From positions 1-64,000 of the forward strand of contig NW_026251833.1 of NCBI RefSeq assembly GCF_025024155.1: a stretch of DNA of 64,000 nt, in the 5' to 3' direction. A program made the position numbers and the translations under genes. The notes beneath the pieces are model-generated. The model was given only the letters and a program-made list of their open reading frames with translations, was not told where the DNA came from and did no database searches. Positions 11,926-23,298 of the stretch are shown here, one piece after another (the first letter of the stretch is position 1; each line of letters begins with the position of its first letter). The stretch is from Gamsiella multidivaricata. Its lineage: Eukaryota > Mortierellomycota > Mortierellomycetes > Mortierellales > Mortierellaceae.

Positions 11926-14900
11926 TCAATGCTTTCGAAGTCTTGCAACTTCCTGTCGCAGCATGTCGATCTCCTTGGTCAAGTCGTCCTGATTCGCCTT
12001 CATGCTCGAGATGTAGTCAACAGCTACAAAAAAGACATGCAAAAAAGCACAAAAGAGAACACAAATCAACATTATACTTCCTCTGCCTTTGCACCCAAAA
12101 CAACAACAACAGCAAAAACGACAAGGTCACGCCGTCTGCCTTACCTTTACTCAAGATCTCCCATTTGCTTGTCTTGAGACTACGGTCGACCGGCAAAGAA
12201 TCGCGCAGCTCATCAAACAGCTCCTTCATCTCCTTTCTTCGCTTCCGCTCCGCCAGTTTATGTGATACCCGGAGCTCCGGCGATCGAGAATACGGCGTGT
12301 CGCCCTTGGCCCCACCCTCTGGCGGATATCCAGGGTACAGATGTCCTTGGCCCGGTGCTGGGGGTGCACCTCCTCCTCCAGAATACGACTGTTGCGAATC
12401 CGACCCATGGCCCGACAAATGCATCCGCTCCATATCTGCATTCATATTGTGGTCATAGTCTTGAGAACCATGGTGCTGTTGCTGCTGTTGAAAGTGGGAG
12501 GGATAATGATGTGCATCTGCAACCGATGACCGTCTAGAAAGACTCGCCTCCGAGAGGAGTGAGGGCCGACGCGGTTGGTGAAGCGGGAAAAGCGGTCGAC
12601 CATGATCCGTCATTGACGGCCCATTCTGCAGCTTGATCTCTGCTGCCGGCTGAAGATTCAATGTTGGCACATGCCCGTGCGAAGCAATCGAGCCCCTCCT
12701 TGGCGGACTCGAGGGCGCCGAGAGCGAGCTGCGTGCATAGGGGTGATGTGAATATGGATGAGCAGCGTCCGGGATCGAATCTCTGCGTTTAGCTGGATGA
12801 TCCATGTCGACAGAGTGCACCTGCGATAGAGGTGTCGAAGACGTCTTTCGCTTGACCGGTCCCATGTGATCTCCGTGAGCAATCGAGTGCCGTCTCTGGG
12901 GCTCTTGCGCAAGCAGCTGACCCAATGGTCCGGCACTGCTGTGAATCGATGGAAGGGACTCGCGTCTGCCCAGGCTGTGCTGCTCAGATTGTCGGAGTTG
13001 CATCGGCGAGGTCGAGGGGTGGGGATATGGCGAGTAATGGGGCTCTGCTGAGGGTGGCGGTGGTGGTGTGGTTGCATAGTGTCGAGTCTCGGGCCCTCCT
13101 CCGGGGGCTGTTCCGTTGTTGTAGCCATTGGAGGCGTCGATTGTAGTTGCGGAGGGTCTTCTGTGGGGGTTAGCGCCACCTCCTAGGGCCATTGAATGGT
13201 ACTCGGGATCGGCGAGGGAACCTCGGCGGGAGTTGCTCATGTAGGAGTGGAGAGGGTGAGAGGGCTCGATAGGGGGCAAGGGTCTACCCTGGAAGCCATC
13301 GGGGGTTGGGAGTGGAGGTGAAGGAGTTGTTTGCGAAGATTGATGGGCAGGATGGTGGGGGTGTTTAGGATGATGGTGGTTGTAGTGCTGGTCGGGTGAG
13401 GCCAGGTGATGGTGGTCATGGTGGTGCTGAGAATAGGGACCAGGATGGTTCCCGTTGGTGTAGCGCGGATGGTGGTGTTCGGGAGGGTAGTCCACGGAGG
13501 ACCGGGCGTGTGGACTGGGAGTGGGTGTCAGGGTTGCGGAGGAGCTATCGAGCGCCATGGACATGGACATGGATACGGATGCTCGTCTGCTGCTGCTGCT
13601 GTTGACGTTGTTGTCCGAGTGCTCACGGTCTGGTCCCTCGTGGACGGAGACAGCAGTAGCAGTGGCAGTGGCAGTACTCATGTCTGTGTCTATTATCAGT
13701 TGGAATGGATTCAATTGAGACCGAGTAAAGGGGACGTTGCAGGCACGAGTAAGTAAACAGGTAAGCAAGTAAGCGAGTAAGCAAGTAAGCAAGTCAGTAA
13801 GTGGGATGAAGAAAAAGGGGGATGGAATGCAAACGGAGTAATGGGATGAGAGAGGAACGGATGGAAGGGAAGAGGGATCCGTGATGGAAGAAGGAGGAAC
13901 ACGAGGGGCAGTGGGAGTGACAAGAAACGTGGTGAGAAAAAAGAAGGGGGGAAGAAGGGGACTCGGCCACCTTCATACTCTCACTTCCCCTCTCCCACTC
14001 TTTTTCCTTCTCTTTTCAGGCGCAAGAGATCTGATGCCCGTGTCCGAGGATTATCACCTCTTTCACACACCCACACACACTCTCTCTCTCTTACTCTCGC
14101 TTACACCCGCTTACTCGTCCTCTTTTCCTTCTTCCTCGCTCTCTACAAAGTATGATACGATATACGTGTGTTCGTGGTGCTCCCCTGCTCCCTTTCTTTG
14201 TTCAGTCTGCTCAACTGCAGGACCGCCTCCTGCACGGCGAATGACAATCTTCTAAAGCAAGTGCACGATGGGGAACGTGGTTGGGCACATTGTCTGTCTG
14301 GTTTGTGCGTAACGCCTCCCCCCATTGCTCTCTTTCTCGTCCTCTCTTTGTGGTCCTAACTCGGTCGCACCCACATGCATTACACAAACACACACGCGCA
14401 CACACGGGAGTGAATGCATCCTCTACTCCAATGACACAACCACATTCACAGCACCCAGTCCAACCTAGCCTGCTCAGCGCCCTACATGTGTTGTTGTATA
14501 CGTGTAACTGTACACTTCCTATCACCTAATGGCGCCACCCTATCCATACGATAGGATAAGATAGGCAAAATAAAATCTATTACTCACCTTCATGCGGGGA
14601 AGACCTGCCTGATGGAAGCGACGATCCGCCCTGAGAACACTCGCCCGGAACAGTATTGGTGTTGCCTTGACTATGGCGACCTTTTTGTTGAGTGCTGTGA
14701 GTGCTGTAATTCTGATAGCGGCCGATGTTACCCTTTTCTGCCGCTACATTTTCAGTCTCGCCTTGGTAGTCTGTTCGCCTGTCCTTATGCACCGTGGAAG
14801 ATGACATCGCCGCGGCTGCTTCTGAGAGATAGGCCAGTGGTGGAATTGGTTCTCTGGAGATGTCTGTTGATCCAGTGCTGAAGGGGTGATGCAGATGGAA

Positions 14901-14978
14901 GGACTCCTGGATAGGATGTTGGTGTGGATAGGTCGGGCGAATGCTGTGGTGGTGCTCCATCCTTGAGGACGTGGTCAT
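11926..14978 (-). CDS. bHLH transcription factor, 677 aa (three-exon model)
   Basis: Nuclear DNA-binding regulator of unknown targets. The bHLH domain lies at the C-terminus: basic region [17 protein letters not shown], helix 1, loop SLPVDRSLK, helix 2 [12 protein letters not shown], then a short zipper-like helix ending VARLRKH. A Lys-Leu-Ala-Glu-Arg-Lys-Arg-Arg basic region predicts E-box binding. Exons: 14978-14588, 13689-12145, 12023-11926 (2034 nt, in frame). The first exon has a good GTGAGT donor and joins in phase with the TAATAG acceptor at 13690, but the intron is 898 bp. If the exon is not used, the ATG at 13681 gives 544 aa. The long N-terminus is His/Pro/Ser-rich and probably disordered, with many RRxS sites (for example PRRGS, SRRSS) that could be phosphorylated by basophilic kinases. 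It resembles fission yeast Esc1-type factors only weakly; no symbol is given. Confidence 0.85.
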
Positions 14979-17900
14979 TTTGTGCAATCAACAGCACTAG
15001 GAAGCAAAAATGAAAACGGCGCGTTTTTTTTTCTTTTCTTTTTTCTATGAGGTAGGAGGAATGAAGACGACGCTGTAGAACCAGAATAGAAAAGAAGCAG
15101 TTGTTCAGTCAGCGAATTCAGGGGCAAGGGCTCTTACGATATGCATCATGAGTGCAGTTGACAGCTGAGCAGGGTATGCAGTAGATACCCATAATATCCG
15201 TCTATTCAAAAATACAGACGGGGCAAAGTAGGGCATGGCTCTCCATTATGCAAGCACACATGGAACACGCTAGCTCCCCTAATACAGTAGCTTGTCCCTT
15301 TACCAACCTTCTTTTGAGTTCTCCATGGTCTTAGCCATGCGACAAATTGAGAGCGCAAACAGAACCACCGCTCCCCCCTCAGTAGACCACCACACCAAAC
15401 AGAACATCGAAGAGGAGACCACAAGGAACGTGGACGGGGAACAGACATAGTACAGTGGTAAACAAATTACAGAAGAATTGTCGCGGGCCTGTCGCGAATG
15501 GACAGCGGAAGGGGTGTTCAAAAGAAAGTAAAAAAGGGGAAAGGAAAGAGAAAGTGACAGGGGACATTGTGTGGTGTGTGTACATACACGGGTGGGTTGG
15601 AAAAAAAAAGACCCATTGCACTCGCCACTCGTCTATTTCTCCTACTTCTGTCGAGTGAAAGTTCCTGAACCAGCTAGTGGCGACATTGAAAACAACCACT
15701 CTAAAAGAACCAATCCAACAACTAGTCTACCGCTGCAGTCGCGCCTGTCCGCCGCGATTTTCGATGGCTCGCCCGTATGGGGTGACTAAAATTCGTTCCA
15801 TGCCGATGATCCCACGAGGAGAAGAACAACAACATGTTCGAGGACAGCAACATCCAACCAAACAACACAAAGCCGACCGGAAAAAAAGGACGCCAAACAA
15901 GGGGGGGAAGTACACAGAAGGAGACTTTGGCTGGGGGAGGGAGGGGGGGGGGGGGGGAAACGGAAAACCGGGAAAATAAATGGGTATTGGACACGTAGCA
16001 CAAAGCAAGAATGCAAGGGCTTTTTTTTTTCTGCTTGCTCGTGCACAAATAACAAACACGCATCGTGGTGTATACAGTTCAAGTTTGTTGCTTGCTCACC
16101 CTTCTCCATTCTTGTCACCCGTGTGGGCATTGCCACTAGCCACTTGTCACTCTTACTCGCTGAATCTTGAGTCATGTAAACATGTAAAAAAAAAACTCTT
16201 TGCTCTATCACCCCGTGGCTGTTACTTCTTGTTGTTAGGTACGATCTTTTTTGTCCTTGTTTATGTAGATCTTCAAGATAGACGCCATGTGGCACTATTG
16301 CATCCCAAAAGGGGGAGGGGAAAGGGAAGATACTAGTTAACTCATTACCTTTTCGTTGCGGTGTATTAGATGACGCGGAGAAAATACTCGTGTCCTGTTG
16401 GATAGATGGTCGATGCGAAGCGAAGAAAAAAAAGCAAGCCAAGGCGAAACGACGTTGTTGATGGTCGTTCGAATGGTTGTTGGTCGAGGAGGGACGAAGG
16501 ACGAAGTCAAGGATGCAGTAGGATAGGAACCAAAAAAAAAAGAAAAGGCAAAAAAAGTATATTTAGAGGTGAGAAAGGAGGATTACAAGAGATGGGGCAA
16601 GAGGAAGAAGAGGCGGAATGGGATGAAGATGAAAGAGGGAAGAAAAGGAAGAAAGGGAGAAAAATGGTGGGGGAAAGAAAAAAAAAAAAAAGCAGAAGGG
16701 GGGGAAGAGATGGTGGCGGGAGAGTCTTTGGGTACGCACACATCCACATTCACTGTCCTCAAATCATTCCTTATTCGCCCACTTAAACAATTCTTTGCAG
16801 GCACAAGCAAGAAAGTATACTTCAGACCCTGCCATGGTATCTGTAGTCGTGTTTTCTATCATCCTTCTATTGTGCGACGATCCCCTGCAAAGCAGGGTTG
16901 ACTAAACTATGTAATGTAATGGTCCCTTGCTTTTGCACCTTTCTCTCTCTCTCTCTCTCTGTTCCTCTCTCTCTTTTTCCCTCTCTCTCTTAGCATGCCT
17001 CGACGCTCGCTACCATGATCCCTGCATGCATAACAATACATCAGTACTCCTTCCCTTTCCCTGCTCTACTGCATCCTCCCAGTGGATCACGATTGTGCAT
17101 CCCTCCCACACCGCCCGCACAATGATGTACATAAACAACAACAATAACACATGCATGCACCAATTACGCGACAGACTGGATGTAAGGATGCAGAATTCAC
17201 ATGCACCACATGTACATACAGCAGCAGACCTTACTGTACCTGTCCTTATACAGGTGTCTTCACTCTTTTCCCCCTCCCTCAAGGCATGTTTTTAACGCTA
17301 GGCTACTGTGCTAGGGATCATCGGATTGTTACACAGGTGCGCCATCGAAAGATCTTTAGGAACTGGTCCAGAAAGCACGGACAGATGTCAGTCAAGACCG
17401 CGGACAAAAATACCAAACGGTCTAGGACATTTATCGTTATGTTATGTGTGTGTGTGTGTAGGTTCGTTGTTACTATGTATTCTCTCCCCTTCATCCTCCC
17501 CCTAAATGTCCTCCGACAAAAGTTCGTCCTTATCGCGTCGCTTCGCGCTGCTCCTTTTAGCGACTCGATTGCTCGCATTGTCAATCGAAAATAGTTAACG
17601 ACTCTGTCGAAAAGGAGCAAGACACATGTTCCTTCCCCCTACCCCGATTCGTTTGCTCAAACCTGCATACACATATTGGCATTCTTCCGACTCTCCCCCC
17701 TTCTCGGTGTTTCTTCTTGTCTCCTACGTTTTTGACAGTGTCAAAAAGAGTCCCCTTTGTCCCTTTGTTTTTTATTTCTTATTTTTTTTTGTTACGTTAT
17801 TTACTCTTGAGAGCAGTTGAGTTCTAACGCGTTGTCCAGGAACACTTGAGGTATGTAGTCAACCAGCGATGATAATGCAGGTTGTCGGCCCGGGTTTGAA

Positions 17901-19261
17901 CAATAAGGATCATCTCTTCTTGGGCCAACCTCCTCTATTCCCCTAGTCTATTTCATTCTACCTTCTCTGGATCCATCTGGCACAGGCTCCTTTATCCTCG
18001 AGCGGGGAAGGGTTGTTAAGCAGATGGCAAGGGACGTGATATACGAACTCCTGTCATTCTGTGGACAATGCACCGAATTACAAAAAGAAGAAGAAAGGGT
18101 ATTTAAAAAGGAGGCAAAGTTGAGAAGGAAGGAGGGAGGTGGGTGAACTTCTGCGCGTTGGCAGAACAGGTAAACAGACATTTGAACGCGCGCCTTGAAT
18201 TGTATAAAGACGTGCATTTTGGTCAACATACCACAGTGTGGATTGTCTTTTCATCCATTTATGCGCATTTTTGAGCTCTTTTATTCTCTCTCCATCATCA
18301 GATGAGTGAAGCATGCAAGACAAGAACGACTTCGCCATCTCATAAATATCTAACCGAATATGGATGAACAGTGACACTCGACCATGGCGTAGCATGGCAT
18401 GGTGTGGAATAGAATTCGCAGTAGCAGGCGAATATAAGGGTAGAGTTGAGGAGCAGGGGGTGAAGGAAGGGAGATAGGGGAGGAGCGCGACTAAGTCAAT
18501 GGGTCTATGGCCCATTGGATCACCGCTCAAACCATCGCCACGCGTCTGTGTATTCAGCACAGACGTGCGCTCTTAAGAACTATGGACGCGTTCGCTGTAG
18601 CCAATGGAGATCATTGGCGATATTTCTACTTGAGAGCGTTCATTCCTCAGCGCATTCTTTTCGCTGCAACCAGCGGCAATCTCGCTTTTTCACAAAGGGT
18701 CCGTTTTGTGAACTAGTTACATTTACCATCTACTCCCCTCCCTACTCTTCTAGACTCTTGATTTTCATGTGTTTGTAAGCTATCCTTCTGGATGGACATG
18801 GACCTCACCGCGTGGAGTCTATTGACATGTAGACCAGAATGTTCGACGGGTGAACAGGCGAGGCAGACAATGTGTGTCAGTCAGATCTTTGGCGCTGCTA
18901 CACTTCCCGAGGATGTCAGAACCCTATTTTATGCTTCTACTGACGCATTGTTGACTGTCGGGATGCGCGGGAGTGGCCAAAAAGGAGGTATGGAGTAGAT
19001 GGACCATTGGTGGCGGTGATGATGGTGGTGGTGGTTGCTGCTGTTTGCAATGGAGGCGCCGTTCGGTCTTTCCCGTCAGATCGAAATCTTTTGTGTCGCT
19101 GCATACAGATCCCCCCTCTTTTGCTGTGTCTCTTTGCAGAAGAAAGAATGCGCCTCGAAGGAGGTCAGGCGATGACTTTTTTTGGGTGATGACCAGCTGG
19201 AGAATGCAGCAATGACAACACATTCACATTCGCACATACACCCACCCACCCACCCACACAA

Positions 19262-19292
<31 letters not shown>

Positions 19293-19933
19293 ACAGTAGT
19301 CTAGCAGTAGCAACAAGATCAACAATAACAACAACAACAACAACAAGATCAGCAAACAGAATCAGCTTGCATCGACCACACCCTCCTTCATTCGTAGCAT
19401 AACCTCTTTCCCTTTTAGACTACGTACTTGTACATAGACACAGCTACTTCCCCCGCAGCAGCAGCAGCACATTCACACTCCTTCTCCACACCCACCCACC
19501 ACAGGCGACAGCTCTTCTTCCTTTCTTTCTTCCTTCTATTGAACATCCCCTCTTTCCCCCCTCCCTTCACGTTTCATTTCCTCTGACTTTCCCTTCTCCC
19601 CTCCTATCCTCCTGTGCTCCTGCAACCGCACGCATCAGTCGCCTCTGCTGCGTATTCACATCCGCATCCAGTGCTATCCTGGCTTCAGCACCACTACTCT
19701 GTCCCAGCACATCCGCACATCCGCATCTCTCTCTTCTCTCTTCTCTCTTCTCTCTTCCCACAGCAGCACACCCTTGAACGCACCGCACGCACCTGCTTCC
19801 AACCAGAACATACCCCCTCACGTCTTACTCTCTTTCACTCTACACATACACACCTACCTACCCCCCACCCCACTTTAAGGCACCTTACCGGCTGACAGGT
19901 CTCGCCGATCCAATCGCTACAGCCGTTGACATC
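14979..19933. other. Gene-poor 5 kb between two divergent genes
   Basis: Upstream DNA of both the bHLH gene (minus) and the TMEM184-like gene (plus). It is rich in C/T and G/A tracts (16580-16700, 16940-16995, 19700-19760), CA/CCCA microsatellites (19230-19275) and CAG/CAA repeats (19275-19345). No frame shows conserved protein. The last 500 bp are a C/T- and CA-rich leader ending at the ATG at 19934. Long leaders with upstream frames are plausible for both genes, but this is inference. Confidence 0.55.
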
Positions 19934-22900
19934 ATGGACCATCCCACCACCGCAGTCGGCGACGAGGATGCAGGACCGGGCGCAGAACTCCCTCCGTGGG
20001 CAATCTGGTCCGCAGGTGTCTTTGCCTTCAGTGCCACCTTGATCTCCTTGGTCGCTATATGGATGCAGCTCAAGAACTATAGGAAGCCGGTAAAGTCTTT
20101 AGCAGAACACACCCCTATGTGTCTTGCTTGCTTACTTGCTGCTGTTGTTGTTATTGTTATTTTTGCTTTTGCTTTTGCTTGATATATACATCATCGGAAC
20201 ACAAGATCAGCCTGGACAGATCTGCTCACGCGAACACTCTTGGTTCCCCCCTCTCTTTCTGTCTTGTCATCCCACCTTACATCTGTTGAATGACTGATTT
20301 ATAGCTGCTGCAACGCTTTGTAGTCCGGATCCTGTGGATGTAAGTATTTTCCTCGCTCTGCGGATATCATCTGCTATTTTTTTTTTTCGAAAGCAAATGG
20401 TAACCAAATACGGCCATTTGGTGTCTGTCCTGTGAACGATTTAGGGTCCCGATTTTTGCAATCTCGTCCTGGATCTCACTGGTGTCTCATGACATTGCGT
20501 TCTATGTCGATGCCTTCCGCGATATCTACGAGGTAGGCATTTGTATATACCACCCCTAACTGTCTCTACCCATGCGCGCGTGTGCTACTGCTACTGCTAC
20601 TGCTCTCCCATGCTTATGTTCTAACCACGCAGCATGTTTGTTCATTACTTTGTTGGTTTCCTTGAAAGGCGTTCGTGATCTACTGTTTCTTCAGTCTACT
20701 GGTCTGTTACCTCGGTGGTGAGCGCGCGTTGCTGGTAATGCTGCATGGACGACCCTATACGAGGCATCTCTGGCCTGTCAGTATGTGGTCCAAAGAAGTC
20801 GATGTAAGTTGTTGTTCACTCTCAATCTCACTCTCACTCTCACTCTCTTTTTCGTACGAGCGGTATTTATTTGATTCAGACCAGGATATCCTATCCCATG
20901 GAGTTATAGCTAACAGGGGTGTCTTTTTTTATTTCTTTTAGGTCGGTGATCCGTACACGTTCTTGTTCATCAAGCGCGGGATTCTACAATATGTCTATGT
21001 GAAGCCCGTGCTAGCGGCGGTGACGATGCTGCTGAAATCAAATGGGGCCTATAATGATGGATCGATCTCATTGACCTCGGGATACTTTTGGGTGTCGTTC
21101 GTGTACAACTTGAGCGTCTGTCTGAGTCTTTACTGTCTCGGCATGTTCTTTATGGCAACACAGGATGACCTCGAGGAGTTCAGGTATGGCAATGGAGCCG
21201 ATGACTACGTCGCGGATGGGAAAAATAATAATAATTGACAAATAATTCTCATTTGCGACAGGATAATAGTGTTGGACATGAAGGAAAAAAGAAAAACCGG
21301 GGCTGTTACTAACCGCCTGAACGACTTTGGTGATGATGATTATGTTTTATTTCTTGTATAGACCTATCCCAAAGTTCTTGTGCGTCAAGGCGGTGATTTT
21401 CTTTTCGTTCTGGCAAGGATTTGCAATCTCGGTACTGATCTCCATGGGCGTCATGAGCAACAGTATGTTTTCTTTTTCTTTTTCTTTTTCTGTCGACACC
21501 TTTTAATCCGTTGTAGGATTGTACCGAGTTTGTATCTTTTATTTTAACCGCTCCTTTTACTTTCTGTAGCCACTCCGGACACTGCTGTTGCTATACAGGA
21601 TTTCTTGATCTGCTTCGAGATGGTCTTTGCGTCTGTCGGACACTGGTATGTATAATCTTTTCCAAAAAAAAACAAATGACAGCTATCAAGCTGAGTCTGC
21701 TCAAATCTTCAACTCACCCATACTTTTTCCTCTTCTCCTTTCGTCGTCCACTTTGCGAAAAAAAATAAAAAAATAAATCTAGGTACGCGTTTTCACACAA
21801 GGACTATACAGAACTCGACATCCTTTCTGCACGGATGCCGATCTACTACGCCGTGCGTGACGCCAGCGGGATCAAGGACATTATCCAAGACTCACTCGAG
21901 ACTCTCAAAGGCACGCGATTCAACTACCGGACTTTTGAACCCTCGGAAGGTGTGGCGACACAGGGCATGAGTCGTTCGGGACGGATCATGGCTGGACTTC
22001 GGTATACAGGTGGAGGAACCGCCAAATACTGGTTGCCGGATACGAATAAGATCGGAATCGGACGGACGACGAGTGATTTTTTTGTGTCGCCGCCGTCGCC
22101 GACGTCGACCACCGCAGCATCAGCATCAGCATCGGCGGCAACAGCAACAATCAATATACCAGGAGAGCAACCCCACTATTTGAATCGACCAGAGCCTCCC
22201 AGGAACCCGAATTCGTACAGTCAACAGGTCCTTGCATCGAGCTACGATGACTATGCACCGAGTCTGTATTTCAGAGATGTGGATGAGCAGGATGAGGACG
22301 GGATGGAGGAGTTGTATGATCAGTCGAAGCAGCTGAAATTTGGAGATTATAATTTCCCGGCAATTGATGTGATTGATCCAAAGAGGTCCAAGGAGAGCGA
22401 TCGGAGGAAGATGGAGAGGAAGAATCGGAACAAGTCAAAGAAGGCTGCACGGAGGGAGGAGTTTGGTGAGAGGACTAGCTTGTTGGGTGCGGACGAGACA
22501 AGGCCGTTGATGACAGAGTCCGGAAGTACGGCGTTTGGGAAGTCTGGATGGTCAAAGTCCTTCGTACCAGTAGCAGCAACAACTGCAGCAACATCTGAAA
22601 CAGCAACAGCATCGGCAACAACACCAGCAACAGCAACAACAGAATCAACAAAAGCTCTGACAGTCCAGGCAGGTACAGGACGCAGTAAGGAACTACGGAG
22701 TGGAGGAAAGACGACGGCGCCACGGGATGGTTGTGTCGATAATGTGAACGGATATGTCCCCGAAGGCAAGACCAAGAAAAAGAAAGGACCATCGTACCCT
22801 TCCTCCTCCTTCTCTTCACCACCAACGACAACAACAACGACGACGAATAGACCTTCATCCGCAGCAGTATGGTCTGGACAATCTCATCAGAACAGTAATC

Positions 22901-23091
22901 CATACAACACGAGCGAGAATAGTGATGGGTATGATACGTACGGTTATGGATACGGATACGGATACCAGTCGTATCAGCAGCCGGATAGTAGTGCGCATTA
23001 TCTCGGTCACCAATATTATCCACAACAGCAGCAGAGAGGGGCATCGGACGATGACGAAGAGCGTCGTGGACCTATGTTTTTCTTTTTGTAA
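19934..23091 (+). CDS. TMEM184/Hfl1-like seven-helix membrane protein (OSTalpha/DUF300), 713 aa
   Basis: Membrane protein of the organic-solute-transporter-alpha/TMEM184 family. Fungal Hfl1 relatives sit on the vacuole membrane and bind Atg8. Exons: 19934-20089, 20305-20339, 20445-20532, 20669-20803, 20942-21183, 21362-21462, 21570-21645, 21783-23091 (2142 nt, in frame). Conserved pieces include LKNYRKPLLQRFVVRILWMVPIF, YLGGERALL, FLFIKRGILQYVYVKP, IPKFLCVKAVIFFSFWQG and HWYAFSHKDY. About seven hydrophobic segments fall in the first 280 residues. The cytosolic tail of about 400 residues is disordered, with Thr/Ala repeats, YGYGYGYG and QQQQ tracts. It contains KFGDYNFPAIDVIDP, where FPAI fits an Atg8-interaction core. 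It is convergent with RBM25. The family is certain, the transport or Atg8 role inferred. Confidence 0.9.
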
Positions 23092-23298
23092 CATCATCAT
23101 CTTTAAATAAAAGGACCATGCATTATTATTTTATGGTTATCATCGTCATCATCATCATCATCACCATCATCATAGTTGTTCATCAAAATACCACTGCAAT
23201 TCCAGTCCGCAATTGGGTGAAGCACAAAGCTAAAGAAGTACTGCACATCGTTCTTGACACATTGAACTGATCAGGCGAAACGAAGGGGGCCCCATTTA
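23092..23298. other. Convergent 3' spacer with ATC microsatellite
   Basis: Only 207 bp separate the stop codons of two convergent genes, so their 3' ends probably overlap. A (TCA)n tract lies at about 23140-23175 and an AATAAA-like signal at 23106. Confidence 0.7.

Noticed and set aside
12658..13756. Several long frames overlapping the bHLH exon on both strands
   Set aside because: Shadows of a GC-rich, His/Pro-rich coding exon; the bHLH frame is the only one with a domain.
19230..19350. CA and CAG/CAA tracts as a CRISPR-like or gene-coding repeat
   Set aside because: Simple sequence in a leader region without spacers or open coding context.
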